From Neisseria brasiliensis (GTDB lineage: Bacteria; Pseudomonadota; Gammaproteobacteria; Burkholderiales; Neisseriaceae): 64,000 nt of DNA. Below are positions 36,050 to 46,419 of this stretch, piece after piece. Positions within the stretch are counted from its first letter, which is position 1; each line of letters opens with the position of its first letter. The notes beneath the pieces were generated by a model. It did not search any database. It was given only the letters and a program-made list of their open reading frames with translations, and was not told the DNA's origin. The stretch covers positions 1,302,001-1,366,000 of the forward strand of contig NZ_CP046027.1 in assembly GCF_009671065.1 (NCBI RefSeq), written 5' to 3'. A program made the position numbers and the translations under genes.

Positions 36050-36073
36050 AGGCCGTCTGAAATCAGGCGGCCT
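36050..36073. terminator. Imperfect DUS hairpin
   Basis: The sequence aggccgtctgaaatcaggcggcct forms a short hairpin between the hydrolase and the next gene. Confidence 0.5.
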
Positions 36074-36094
36074 TATATCAAAAGGGAGAACAAA

Positions 36095-36901
36095 ATGAAC
36101 AAAATCACATGGGCAGCGCTTGCGCTGACCTTAAGTGCGCCTGCTTGGGCGCAAACACCGGTAGAAATCGTGCATCGCTTTTATCCGAAAGTTTATCGGG
36201 CGCAAAGCTGTTTTGTGGCGCAGAAAGATGACGCTTTTTACTGCATGAAGCAGGTGAAAACCGAAGTGCGCGATACGGCTTCCGGCCGGCTGATGTATTT
36301 GCTGTTTGCCGGCGACCGCTTCAATTTTGCCACCGGCAAACCCGACGGCAGCCATGTCGAGTTAGGGTTGGCCGGTATGTTTGTGCTGAAATTTTTATCG
36401 GGCAACGATTGGGAATTGGTGGCCGCCAAGCCCAAAGCTTCGGTGGGCTCGTTTGGCAACGCACCTTCCGCTGATTTGTGGACATTTCACGAATTCGGCC
36501 CCGGCCGTTGGGGCTTTTTAACCGAGCATAGCGATATGCACCAAGGTCATGCCGGCAGCGCTTATGTCGTTTATGCCCACAACGGCAAGCGCATCAGCGA
36601 AAGCTGGTTAACCGCCAGCTACAACAATTTGGGTGCGTATGGCGATAATTGTGAAATGTATCGTGAGGAAGGCGCCAAAGCCATGCGTGAATGCCGCGCC
36701 AAATTGAGCGATCTTGAGAGCAAAATCAAAATCCGCCGCGATTTGCCCGCAACCAACGGCTTTTATCCGCTACAGCTGACATTATCCGGCTATGAAGGCC
36801 GCAAAACCTACCGCAATCAGGCTTATGTTTTGCCGTTTAATGCCAAGAAAAATCAATATCTCCAGCCGAAAAACTATTCTTTGCGCGACAAAGAATATTG
36901 A
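36095..36901 (+). CDS. Secreted hypothetical protein
   Basis: A 268-residue protein starting at MNKITWAALALTLSAPAWAQ with a clear signal peptide cleaved after AWA and an agggaga ribosome site. The mature protein contains four cysteines and reads as a periplasmic globular protein, with several Trp/Phe-rich segments such as WTFHEFGPGRWGFLTEHSDM. The family is not known to me. It is monocistronic. Confidence 0.75.
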   Translation: MNKITWAALALTLSAPAWAQTPVEIVHRFYPKVYRAQSCFVAQKDDAFYCMKQVKTEVRDTASGRLMYLLFAGDRFNFATGKPDGSHVELGLAGMFVLKFLSGNDWELVAAKPKASVGSFGNAPSADLWTFHEFGPGRWGFLTEHSDMHQGHAGSAYVVYAHNGKRISESWLTASYNNLGAYGDNCEMYREEGAKAMRECRAKLSDLESKIKIRRDLPATNGFYPLQLTLSGYEGRKTYRNQAYVLPFNAKKNQYLQPKNYSLRDKEY

Positions 36902-36912
36902 TAGAGAATATC

Positions 36913-36949
36913 TTTCAGACGGCCTAATAAATTCTCAGGCCGTCTGAAA
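36913..36949. terminator. Inverted DUS pair
   Basis: The arms tttcagacggcct and aggccgtctgaaa flank an 11-nt loop, just after the secreted protein gene. Confidence 0.7.
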
Positions 36950-36992
36950 AAAAGATTCATGCAACCATGCTAGTTCAATAAAAAGGAAAAAC

Positions 36993-38267
36993 ATGAAACG
37001 AGAAACCATCGCCCTGCACGCAGGCTATCATTCCGACCCGACCACCAAAGCTGCTGCCGTGCCGATTTACCAAACCACGTCGTACACCTTTGACGACACC
37101 CAACACGGCGCCGATTTGTTCAATTTGGCCGTGCCGGGCAACATCTACACCCGCATCATGAACCCGACCACCGCCGTGTTGGAAGAGCGTGTGGCCAAGC
37201 TCGAAGGCGGCATCGCTGCATTGGCCGTGGCCAGCGGCATGGCGGCGATTACCTATGCCGTGCAAACCTTAGTGGAAGCGGGCGACAACATCATCACCAC
37301 CAAAACACTCTACGGTGGCACCTACAATTTCTTCGCCCACAGTCTGCCGCGCCAAGGCATTGAAGTGCGCTTTATCGATGCCGACAAGCCCGAGCAAATC
37401 GCCGCGCTGGCCGATGAGCGCACCAAGCTGGTGTATTGCGAATCCATCGGCAATCCGGCGATTAACGTGGTGGACATTAAAGCCTTTGCCGAAGCCGCCC
37501 ACGCACAAGGTTTGCCGCTGATGGTGGACAATACCGTGCCGTCTCCGGCTTTGTTCCGCCCGATTGAACACGGTGCCGATATCGTGGTGCAATCGCTGAC
37601 CAAATACATCGGCGGCCACGGCACCACCATCGGCGGCGCGATTATCGACGGTGGCCAATTCCAATGGGCCGGCAATCCGCGTTTCGACAAAATTTTCAAC
37701 CAACCCGACCCGTCTTACCACGGCGTGAACTACACCGAACACTTCGGTGCCGCAGCCTACATCGCCCGCGCCCGCGTGGTGCCGCTGCGTAACACCGGTG
37801 CCGCTTTGTCGCCGCAAAGCGCGTTTTTACTGCTGCAAGGCTTGGAAACGCTCGCCCTGCGTATGGAACGCCATTGTGAAAACGCCGTGAAAGTGGCCGA
37901 ATTCCTGCAAAATCATCCGCAAGTGGCGTGGGTGAACTATCCTGCGCTGGCCGACAGCCCGTATAAAGCCTTAATCGACCGCGACTACGGCGGTAAAGCT
38001 TCAGGTTTGCTCAGCTTCGGCATCAAAGGCGGCCGCGAAGCCGGTGCCAAATTCATCGACGCGCTGCAACTCTTCTTGCGCTTGGTGAACATCGGCGACG
38101 CCAAATCACTCGCCACCCATCCGGCCAGCACCACCCACCGCCAGTTAAACGACGAAGAGCTTGCCGCCGCTGGAGTTGGCGCCGACATGGTACGCCTGAG
38201 CGTGGGCATTGAGCATATCGATGACTTGTTGGCTGATTTGTCGCAAGCGTTGGAAGCGGCGAAGTAA
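36993..38267 (+). CDS. metY: O-acetylhomoserine sulfhydrylase-type enzyme MetY
   Basis: A 424-residue PLP enzyme of the Cys/Met metabolism family. Its length and the sequence TRIMNPTTAVLEERVAKLEGG point to O-acetylhomoserine (thiol)-lyase, which makes homocysteine from O-acetylhomoserine and sulfide. The PLP lysine is K204 in QSLTKYIGGHGTTIGG, and the N-terminal TIALHAGY and late RLVNIGDAKSLATHPASTTH are also typical. It stands alone with its own ribosome site. Confidence 0.92.
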   Translation: MKRETIALHAGYHSDPTTKAAAVPIYQTTSYTFDDTQHGADLFNLAVPGNIYTRIMNPTTAVLEERVAKLEGGIAALAVASGMAAITYAVQTLVEAGDNIITTKTLYGGTYNFFAHSLPRQGIEVRFIDADKPEQIAALADERTKLVYCESIGNPAINVVDIKAFAEAAHAQGLPLMVDNTVPSPALFRPIEHGADIVVQSLTKYIGGHGTTIGGAIIDGGQFQWAGNPRFDKIFNQPDPSYHGVNYTEHFGAAAYIARARVVPLRNTGAALSPQSAFLLLQGLETLALRMERHCENAVKVAEFLQNHPQVAWVNYPALADSPYKALIDRDYGGKASGLLSFGIKGGREAGAKFIDALQLFLRLVNIGDAKSLATHPASTTHRQLNDEELAAAGVGADMVRLSVGIEHIDDLLADLSQALEAAK

Positions 38268-38307
38268 TGCGTTGAATAAATAGTTAGGCCGTCTGAAAAG
38301 CCATTAC

Positions 38308-38396
38308 GGGTAGGGTGGGTGTGAACCCACCATGATGTTTAATCCGCAATGGTTGAAAGAGGGAATGGAAAAAGGTGGGTTGACACCCACCCTACC
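38308..38396. repeat. Short inverted-repeat element, GGTGGGTT family, copy 2
   Basis: The left arm gggtagggtgggtgtgaacc is mirrored by the right arm ggttgacacccaccctacc. It has the same internal ccaccatgatg motif as the copy at 1083. It lies behind metY, between two uptake sequences. Confidence 0.7.
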
Positions 38397-38402
38397 AAAT
38401 CA

Positions 38403-38439
38403 AAAGGCCGTCTGAAAGCATAACTTTCAGACGGCCTTT
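38403..38439. terminator. Inverted DUS pair behind the BASS symporter
   Basis: The arms aaaggccgtctgaaag and ctttcagacggccttt flank a 5-nt loop. Confidence 0.75.
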
Positions 38440-38461
38440 CTATCGCTTATTTAATATCCTA

Positions 38462-39415
38462 CTATTGCGCTTTACGCTTATCCCACCACGCAAACAGGTT
38501 GCCCAATACTGTGCCGGATACCGAGTGCCACACGCAGGCGACGGCAGTAGCGACGGCGGATTCGGCGTTGGTTGGGAAGAATTTCGCGCTCAAGCCCGTG
38601 GCTAAACCGGCATTTTGTACGCCCACTTCAATGGCCAGCGTGCGCTTTTTCGCCGTGTTCATGCCGAACAATGCGCCCGAGTAAAAGCCCAAGACATAGC
38701 CGACAATATTGTGCGCAGCAATCGCCAACACCATCACAAACGCCGATTCCATAAAGCGGTGGCCATGTACCGCGGCCACGCCGCCAACAATGCAGGCAAA
38801 CGCCAACACCGCCACGCCGGGCATAATCGCGCGCACTTCGGCAAACCAGGCTTGGCGTTCAAACAACATATTACACACCGAGCCGATCACCACCGGCAGC
38901 AGCGTCACCAGCAGCATGAATTTAAACATCGCCCAGCCGTCCATCTCGACGGTTTGGCCGACCAAATACATCATCCATAAAGGCGTCATCACCGGCGCCA
39001 ACACAGTCGAAACCGTGGTCATGCCGACAGAAAACGCCACGTCACCTTTGGCCAAAAACGCCATGATGTTGGAAGACACGCCGCCGGGGCAGGTGCCAAC
39101 CAAGACCAAGCCCAAAGTCAGGCCGGGCGACAGGTTGAAGGCTTTGGCAATCGCCAGTGCCACCAGCGGCATAATGGTGTATTGTGCAATCGAGCCGACA
39201 AAAATATCAAACGGGCGTTGCGCCAAAATGCGGTAGTCGGCCTTGCCCAAAGTCATGCCCATGCCAAGCATGATGATGCCCAACACCAAAATCTGCGTGT
39301 CGCCTTTTACCCAAGCGAAGGTAGCCGGTTCGATAAAGGCGATGATGGAAGCCAAAATAATCACCGGTGCAGTAAATCGCGTCAGTTGGTGGCTGATGGC
39401 AGCAAAAATCGACAT
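38462..39415 (-). CDS. Bile acid:sodium symporter (BASS) family transporter
   Basis: A 317-residue polytopic membrane protein of the BASS family (ten-helix fold). Typical motifs are LVGTCPGGVSSNIMAFLAKGDVAFSV at about residues 106-131 and KKRTLAIEVGVQNAGLAT at about 256-273. The meningococcal homologue ASBT-NM was crystallised with taurocholate; bacterial relatives are thought to carry pantoate or keto acids with Na+. The natural substrate here is not known. Confidence 0.9.
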   Translation of the reverse strand: MSIFAAISHQLTRFTAPVIILASIIAFIEPATFAWVKGDTQILVLGIIMLGMGMTLGKADYRILAQRPFDIFVGSIAQYTIMPLVALAIAKAFNLSPGLTLGLVLVGTCPGGVSSNIMAFLAKGDVAFSVGMTTVSTVLAPVMTPLWMMYLVGQTVEMDGWAMFKFMLLVTLLPVVIGSVCNMLFERQAWFAEVRAIMPGVAVLAFACIVGGVAAVHGHRFMESAFVMVLAIAAHNIVGYVLGFYSGALFGMNTAKKRTLAIEVGVQNAGLATGLSAKFFPTNAESAVATAVACVWHSVSGTVLGNLFAWWDKRKAQ

Positions 39416-39728
39416 TTGGTTATCCTTATAGAGAAAAATCGGTAAGGCGTTTTTAACAGATTTTTACTGTGTTTAGCAAATACGTTACGGCCAAAATCTG
39501 CGGCAATTTATCGAATAAGTGCGCATAATCTACTGTTTATTACCATAATATTTCATCAATCTATCAACGAAATGAGGCCGTCTGAAACATAATGGTTCAG
39601 ACGGCCTTACAATTGGTGTTTACAGGCTAATTTTTCAGACGGCCTGATACATTTTACAGATAAAAGTAGTAGAATGTAATTTACTATTGGTAATACATAA
39701 GCATACCGCAACTGAAAAGGAGTGTTTT
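39416..39728. other. Intergenic region with DUS copies
   Basis: About 310 bases between divergent genes. It holds an inverted uptake-sequence pair at 39575-39607 and a third copy at 39633-39644. The AT-rich stretch from 39480 to 39570 probably contains the symporter promoter, and 39655-39725 that of the MliC-like gene. I see no gene. Confidence 0.5.
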
Positions 39729-40118
39729 ATGAAAACCATCACCGCCGCCACATTGGCCGCTTCGATTACCCTGTTGGCTGCCTGCGCCCAAAGCGGCAAC
39801 AGCCACAGCCATCATCATCACGACCATGGCCATCACCATCATCATAAAGTTGACATGAGCAAACCGATGACCTTTGAATGCAACAACGGCATGACGGTAA
39901 ATGTTCAAAAAGCCGGCCAAGACAAGGTGAAACTTACCGTAGAAAACCGCAGCGCCGTGTTGACCCAAACTTCCGCCGCTTCGGGCGAACTCTACACCGG
40001 CACCACCGGCCTGTGGGGCACCGGCGCGGAATGGCACCAAAAAGGCAGTGAAGCCCACTTTGCATACACCGGCTTACACGGTGCCAAAGGCGCAACCGCC
40101 TGCTATCACGGCAAATAA
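39729..40118 (+). CDS. MliC-like lipoprotein with His-rich linker
   Basis: From the ATG at 39729 (ribosome site aaaaggag) this is a 129-residue lipoprotein with lipobox LLAAC. After the lipid anchor comes a histidine-rich linker (HSHHHHDHGHHHHHK). The rest matches the MliC/C-type lysozyme inhibitor fold: FECNNGMTVNVQ, TSAASGELYTG, GLWGTGAEWHQKGSEAHFAY and a final cysteine in ATACYHG to pair with the first. The meningococcal adhesin complex protein ACP belongs to this superfamily and inhibits human lysozyme. The His tract could bind Zn or Ni; that is inference. Confidence 0.75.
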   Translation: MKTITAATLAASITLLAACAQSGNSHSHHHHDHGHHHHHKVDMSKPMTFECNNGMTVNVQKAGQDKVKLTVENRSAVLTQTSAASGELYTGTTGLWGTGAEWHQKGSEAHFAYTGLHGAKGATACYHGK

Positions 40119-40170
40119 TTTCGGTGTGTGAAATCGTGTTATCGCAATAAAAACACGTTTGCCTAAAACA

Positions 40171-40207
40171 AAAGGCCGTCTAAAACTTATGTTTTCAGAC
40201 GGCCTTT
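40171..40207. terminator. DUS-derived hairpin
   Basis: The arms aaaggccgtctaaaac and gttttcagacggccttt pair with one mismatch, between two convergent genes. Confidence 0.75.
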
Positions 40208-40222
40208 CGTATAGTTTAACCA

Positions 40223-40459
40223 TTAATCCTTATCATTGCCGGCCACATCGTTGACTACATCTTCCACAAACTGTTCGACAGGATTAATGCCCGACTGCTC
40301 ACGCACGATTTGGCGCTGCTCATCGGTCAACGGCTCATATACTTCCGTCGCCGCCCGCTCACGTGCTTCTTCAAGCTTGCGATCTCGCTCGTCAAAGCTC
40401 TCATATGGCTGCGGCTTCACTTTGCTCAAATCCACTTCATCGTCTTTAAAAATGCTCAT
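40223..40459 (-). CDS. Small acidic hypothetical protein
   Basis: A 78-residue soluble protein from MSIFKDDEVDLSKVKPQ (40459), which has an aaggagcgag ribosome site; the longer open frame to 40576 lacks one. It is highly charged with a likely helical middle (FDERDRKLEEARERAATEVYE). No family is recognised. Confidence 0.65.
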   Translation of the reverse strand: MSIFKDDEVDLSKVKPQPYESFDERDRKLEEARERAATEVYEPLTDEQRQIVREQSGINPVEQFVEDVVNDVAGNDKD

Positions 40460-40638
40460 ATCTCGCTCCTTTGCGTTATTGTGGGGCATGGATTGAGTGT
40501 AAACAAATAGGGGTGGGGTGGCAAGTAAGGATGGGTAAAGGCTGATCTGTGCAAAACTCAATTTGCGCCTGTTCATGTCGCGAGATTTTTTAAAAATCTA
40601 AAGTTATGCACAAGAGACGGCCTTTGTTTACCTAACCA

Positions 40639-43434
40639 TCAATGCGCTTCGTCCCAATTTTTCCCCACGCCCACTTCAGCCACCAGCGGCACATTTAATT
40701 CACCTTTGGCGACATCGGCCATAATCTCGGGCAGTTTCTGTTTGACTAAATCCAATTCCGATTCCACCACTTCCAGCACCAATTCGTCATGCACCTGCAT
40801 AATCAGTTTGCTTTGCAGGCCGTCTGAAACGAGCCATTGGCGCACGTCTTTCATGGCGCGTTTGATGAGGTCGGACGCGGTGCCTTGCATGGGGGCGTTG
40901 ATGGCGGCGCGTTCGGCACCGGCGCGGGCGTTGCCGTTTTTGCTGTGGATGTCGGGCAGGTAGAGGCGACGGCCGAATTGGGTTTCGACATAGCCTTGCT
41001 GCGCGGCTTGTTCTTTGGTGCGTTGCATGTAATCGGCCACGCCCGGGTAGCGGGCGAAGTAGCGGTCGATAAAGTTTTTCGCCGACACGGCATCGATGCC
41101 AAGTGATTTGGCAAGCCCGTATTGACCCATGCCGTAAATCAGGCCGAAGTTGATGGTTTTGGCGTAGCGGCGTTGGTCGGCGCTGACGTTTTCGGGGGCA
41201 ACGCCGAACACTTCGGCGGCGGTGCGGCGGTGTACGTCTTCGCCGTTTTGGAACGCTTCAAGCAGGGTTTTGTCGCCGCTCAAGTGCGCCATAATCCGCA
41301 ATTCGATTTGCGAGTAGTCGGCAGAAACAATCACGCTGCCGACTGGTGCGTTGAAGGCGCGGCGCACTTTGCGGCCTTCTTCGGTGCGGATGGGTATGTT
41401 TTGCAGGTTGGGGTTGTTGCTCGCCAAGCGGCCGGTGATGGCGACGGCTTGGGCGTAGGTGGTGTGCACGCGGCCGGTGCGCGGGTTGACCATTTCCGGC
41501 AGCTTGTCGGTGTAGGTGGATTTGAGTTTGGTCAAGCCGCGGTTTTCCAAGATGATTTTCGGTAATGGAAAATCGGCGGCCAGTTGTTCTAACACGGCTT
41601 CGTTGGTCGATACGCCGCCTGATGCGGTTTTTTTCAGGCCTTTGGTCGGAATGCCCATTTTGCCGAACAGGATTTCTTGCAGCTGTTTCGGCGAATTGAG
41701 GTTAAACGGCTGACCGGCGGCTTCATAGGCTTGCTGTTCCAATTCGAGCAAGCGGCGGCCGAGCTCGTGGCTTTGGGCGGCCAATTCGGCTTTGTCGATT
41801 TGCACGCCGGTGCGTTCCATTTCAAACAACACCTGTGCTACGGGCAATTCCATGTTTTGATAAATATCGCGCTGCTTGTCGTCCATTTGTTTGACCAAAT
41901 GGTTTTCGATGCGCAGGGCGAAATCGGCATCTTGGCAGGCGTATTCGGTGACTTGTTCTAAGGCGACATCGGCAAACGAAATCGCTTTCGCCCCCTTGCC
42001 GCACAAGGATTCGTAGGTCACGGTTTCCAAACCCAGCCAACGCTCGGCCAGCTCATCCAAGCCGTGTCCCAAATGGCTTTCTACAATATAAGAAGCGAGC
42101 ATGGCATCGCCGCTGATGCCTTGAAGCGCGATGTCGTAATTGGCGAACACGTGTTGGTCGTATTTCAGGTTTTGGCCGATTTTGTGCAGCGTTTCGCTTT
42201 CTAAAAATGGTTTCAGACGGCCTAATACGTCTTCCAAAGCCAATTGGTCGGGCGCGGCGGCCGGCGTGTGGCCGACCGGAATATACACCGCTTCGCCGGC
42301 GGCAAAGGCGATGCTGATGCCGACCAATTGCGCGTTCATGGCATCGAGTGAGGTGGTTTCGGTGTCGAGGCCGATGGTGTGCGCGGCGGCGAGTTTGCTT
42401 AATAAGTCGGCAAACTGGGCTTCGGTGGTGATGGCTTGGTAATCCAGCTTGGCCGGTTTTTCGGCTTGGGTGATGATGTGTTCAGACGGCATTTCAGCGG
42501 CCAATGCGGCTTGTTCGCCGATGTCGAGATTGGCAAACAAATCATCGCCTTGAGCCGTTTCGCGCAGACGCTCTTCCGCTTCTTTGAGCCAAGTGCGGAA
42601 GTTGAGGCGCTTGAATTCGACTGCCAATTGAGACCATTTCGGGGTTTGGCGGCGCAGGCTGTCGAGGCCGTCTGAAAGCTCGCCGTGCAAATCCAAATCG
42701 GTTTTAATGGTGACCAATTCATACGATAAAGGCAGGCGCGGCAGGGCGGCTTGCAGGTTTTCGCCGACTTTGCCTTTGATTTCAGCTGCGTTGGCCATCA
42801 CGCCTTCGAGTGAGCCGTATTGCTCCAGCCATTTGACGGCGGTTTTCGGGCCACATTTTTCCACACCCGGTACGTTGTCCACTTTGTCGCCCATCAGCGC
42901 CAGATAATCGCGGATTTGGTCGGGGCGCACGCCGAATTTGGCGGCCACGCCTTCGCTGTCGAGCGTTTCGCCGCTCATGGTGTTGACTAAAGTGACTTGT
43001 TCGTTGACCAATTGCGCCATGTCTTTGTCGCCGGTGGACACAATCACGTTCATGCCCGCATCGCCGCCTTGTTGCGCCAGCGTGCCAATCACGTCATCGG
43101 CTTCCACGCCCGGAATCACCAACACCGGCCAGCCCATCAGCCGCACCAGTTCCGGCAGTATTTCCGCTTGCGGGCGCAAATCATCGGGCATAGGCGGGCG
43201 GGTGGCTTTGTAGTCGGCAAACATATCGTGGCGGAAGTTTTTGCCTTTGGCATCAAACACTACTGCGCAATAATCGTGCACATGGTCGGCACGCAGACGG
43301 CGCAGCATGTTTAACACGCCGTACACCGCGCCGGTGGGTGTGCCGTCGGGGGCGGTGAGCGGTGCCATCGCGTGGTAGGCGCGGTAGAGATAAGATGAGC
43401 CGTCGACTAACAGCAGGGTTTGGTTTGATGACAT
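40639..43434 (-). CDS. polA: DNA polymerase I
   Basis: 931 residues from MSSNQTLLLVDGSSYLYRAYHAM (43434); the upstream open frame to 43572 has no support. The 5'-3' exonuclease domain fills residues 1-290 (VDGSSYLYRA, GVEADDVIGTLA, STGDKDMAQLV). The 3'-5' proofreading domain keeps its acidic residues (TIGLDTETTSLD). The polymerase domain has VSADYSQIELRIMAHLS (motif A), RRYAKTINFGLIYGM (motif B) and MQVHDELVLEV (motif C). All three activities look intact. Confidence 0.96.
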   Translation of the reverse strand: MSSNQTLLLVDGSSYLYRAYHAMAPLTAPDGTPTGAVYGVLNMLRRLRADHVHDYCAVVFDAKGKNFRHDMFADYKATRPPMPDDLRPQAEILPELVRLMGWPVLVIPGVEADDVIGTLAQQGGDAGMNVIVSTGDKDMAQLVNEQVTLVNTMSGETLDSEGVAAKFGVRPDQIRDYLALMGDKVDNVPGVEKCGPKTAVKWLEQYGSLEGVMANAAEIKGKVGENLQAALPRLPLSYELVTIKTDLDLHGELSDGLDSLRRQTPKWSQLAVEFKRLNFRTWLKEAEERLRETAQGDDLFANLDIGEQAALAAEMPSEHIITQAEKPAKLDYQAITTEAQFADLLSKLAAAHTIGLDTETTSLDAMNAQLVGISIAFAAGEAVYIPVGHTPAAAPDQLALEDVLGRLKPFLESETLHKIGQNLKYDQHVFANYDIALQGISGDAMLASYIVESHLGHGLDELAERWLGLETVTYESLCGKGAKAISFADVALEQVTEYACQDADFALRIENHLVKQMDDKQRDIYQNMELPVAQVLFEMERTGVQIDKAELAAQSHELGRRLLELEQQAYEAAGQPFNLNSPKQLQEILFGKMGIPTKGLKKTASGGVSTNEAVLEQLAADFPLPKIILENRGLTKLKSTYTDKLPEMVNPRTGRVHTTYAQAVAITGRLASNNPNLQNIPIRTEEGRKVRRAFNAPVGSVIVSADYSQIELRIMAHLSGDKTLLEAFQNGEDVHRRTAAEVFGVAPENVSADQRRYAKTINFGLIYGMGQYGLAKSLGIDAVSAKNFIDRYFARYPGVADYMQRTKEQAAQQGYVETQFGRRLYLPDIHSKNGNARAGAERAAINAPMQGTASDLIKRAMKDVRQWLVSDGLQSKLIMQVHDELVLEVVESELDLVKQKLPEIMADVAKGELNVPLVAEVGVGKNWDEAH

Positions 43435-43780
43435 GATAAAGCCTTTGCAACAACGGCGCGTGATGAAACAGGCCGTCTGAAATCTAAGAAAATAAAGTAC
43501 ATTATAAAGGAAAAGACAGCGTTCTTTATATATTGCGGCTGTGGTTTGGCAGGTATATGAAATAACCGCCATAAATTAATGCCATGTTGGAAAATAGTGT
43601 CAGATGGCGTGTTAATAAATAAGCTAATGTGATGATAGTAATTTAATTTTGAATAAAATCATATATCTGCTGTTAATATAGCTTTTGGTTTTAAGCAAAT
43701 AACTTTTAGTGCTTTTACTATCTGTACGAATCGGCTAGCATGGTTTGTTTATTTTTATTTGATGGATAAAGGAAATCATC
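43435..43780. other. AT-rich intergenic region between polA and the AhpD-like gene
   Basis: About 345 bases between divergent genes, AT-rich from 43495 on. It has one uptake sequence near 43471. It should carry both promoters; no gene or repeat is evident. Confidence 0.45.
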
Positions 43781-44329
43781 ATGGCACGTTTGACTGTACA
43801 CAATTTGGATACCGTTCCTGAAGCTGCGAAACCACGCATGGAAGCGGTTTTGAAAAACAACGGCTTTATCCCGAATTTAATCGGCGTTTTGTCGAATGCC
43901 CCTGAAGCCTTGGCGTTTTATCAAGAAGTCGGCAAGATGAATGCCGCCAACAGTCTGACCGCCGGTGAAGTGGAGGTGGTGCAAATCATCGCTGCCAAAA
44001 CCAACGAATGCGGCTTCTGCGTGGCCGGCCACACCAAATTGGCGACCTTGAAAAAGCTGATGTCCGAGCAGTCTATCCAAGCCGCGCGCGCTTTGGATGC
44101 GGGTGCATTTGACGATGAGAAATTGTCTGCATTGGCGGCGTTTACCCAAGCGGTGATGGCGAAAAAAGGCGCGGTAGCCGATGCCGAATTGCAAGCTTTC
44201 TTCGATGCCGGTTACAACCAGCAGCAAGCGGTTGAAGTGGTGATGGGTGTGGCTTTGGCGACCTTGTGTAACTATGTCAACAATTTGGCGCAATCTGACA
44301 TCAACCCTGAATTGCAAGCATACGCTTAA
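43781..44329 (+). CDS. AhpD/carboxymuconolactone decarboxylase-family protein
   Basis: A 182-residue helical protein of the AhpD-like family. The redox motif is C-G-F-C followed by His in NECGFCVAGHTKLA at about residues 71-84, the pattern of peroxidase-related thiol enzymes. It may reduce peroxides or act on thiol partners. It has a good ribosome site (aaagga) and an uptake-sequence hairpin after the stop. Confidence 0.85.
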   Translation: MARLTVHNLDTVPEAAKPRMEAVLKNNGFIPNLIGVLSNAPEALAFYQEVGKMNAANSLTAGEVEVVQIIAAKTNECGFCVAGHTKLATLKKLMSEQSIQAARALDAGAFDDEKLSALAAFTQAVMAKKGAVADAELQAFFDAGYNQQQAVEVVMGVALATLCNYVNNLAQSDINPELQAYA

Positions 44330-44348
44330 TGATTGGTTTAAAATAAAC

Positions 44349-44379
44349 AAAGGCCGTCTGAAACGTTCAGATGGCCTTT
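44349..44379. terminator. Inverted DUS pair between convergent genes
   Basis: The arms aaaggccgtctgaa and ttcagatggccttt pair with one mismatch, between the AhpD-like gene and pyrD. Confidence 0.75.
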
Positions 44380-44397
44380 GTTTATGGATGATTGTGT

Positions 44398-45402
<1,005 letters not shown>

Positions 45403-45633
45403 GGGCAGGCTTTCTCAATAGTGGAAACAATGGCGGTATTTTACCTGAAAAAATGGCTTAGGCCGTCTGAAACAGTTTGTAAGCTGATAATGGTCAAGCT
45501 TCTTGTATCCAAATCTGAGGTTTTTAAAGGCTGCGACCTGATGAATCCACGCTTAAGCGAAAACGCACATCAGCTTAAATGAATCTGCTAAACTGTCGGC
45601 CAAATTGTCTTGATAAAAAACAAAGGAGAAATC

Positions 45634-46338
45634 ATGTCATACGTTTTCGAGCCGGTTCAGACGGCCGCTTTGCCGGTGGCCGGCAGCAGCGACCAATATT
45701 CCGTGCGCCGCGTGTATTGTGTCGGCCGCAATTATGCCGATCATGCGCGCGAGATGGGTTCTGATCCCGACCGCGAGCCGCCGTTTTTCTTTTGCAAACC
45801 GAACGACTGCCAATCCATCGTGCCGGTGGCGGCCAATGAAATGGTCGATTTGCCGTATCCGAGTTTGACATCAAACTATCATTATGAAGTGGAATTGGTG
45901 GTGGCCATCGGCAAGGGTGGCCAAAATATCCGTGCGGAAGATGCGGAAAGCCATATTTTTGGCTACGCCGTCGGCTTGGACATGACCCGCCGCGACTTGC
46001 AGGCGCAAATGCGCGAAATCGGCCGCCCGTGGGAAATCGGCAAAGCGTTTGATTTTTCAGCGCCGATTGGTGAATTGCACCGCATCAGCGAAACCGGTGC
46101 GTTGTCTGATGCGGCAATTGAATTGAGTGTCAACGGTGAAACCAAGCAAAGCAGCAACATCAATCACCTGACATGGAGCGTGGCGGAAACGATTGCCAAA
46201 TTATCGGAATTGTTTACCCTGCAACCGGGCGATTTGATTTTCACCGGTACGCCCGAAGGTGTGGGCGCGGTGGTGAAAGGCGATACCATTCGCGCGAAAG
46301 TTGAAGGATTGACCAGCATTACAGTGTGCATTAAGTAA
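45634..46338 (+). CDS. Fumarylacetoacetate hydrolase (FAH) family protein
   Basis: 234 residues from MSYVFEPVQTAALP (45634), with an aaaggagaa ribosome site. The divalent metal ligands are two Glu in NYHYEVELVV and an Asp in VGLDMTRRDLQ. The late motif QPGDLIFTGTPEGVGAV is conserved in the family. Length and layout fit fumarylpyruvate hydrolase, but family members also act on other 2-oxo acids such as acylpyruvates. Confidence 0.88.
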   Translation: MSYVFEPVQTAALPVAGSSDQYSVRRVYCVGRNYADHAREMGSDPDREPPFFFCKPNDCQSIVPVAANEMVDLPYPSLTSNYHYEVELVVAIGKGGQNIRAEDAESHIFGYAVGLDMTRRDLQAQMREIGRPWEIGKAFDFSAPIGELHRISETGALSDAAIELSVNGETKQSSNINHLTWSVAETIAKLSELFTLQPGDLIFTGTPEGVGAVVKGDTIRAKVEGLTSITVCIK

Positions 46339-46358
46339 GTGTAGGGTTTTAATAAAAC

Positions 46359-46391
46359 AGGCCGTCTGAAAGATGATTGTTCAGATGGCCT
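46359..46391. terminator. Inverted DUS pair at the capsule locus edge
   Basis: The arms aggccgtctgaa and ttcagatggcct pair with one mismatch, between the FAH gene and lipB, which are convergent. Confidence 0.75.
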
Positions 46392-46419
46392 TGGTCATGT
46401 GGCATCGGTTCGGCGGGTG

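Noticed and set aside
45486..45545. Degenerate match to the MITE right end before the FAH gene
   Set aside because: The similarity (tccaaatctgaggttttt) is too weak to define an element.
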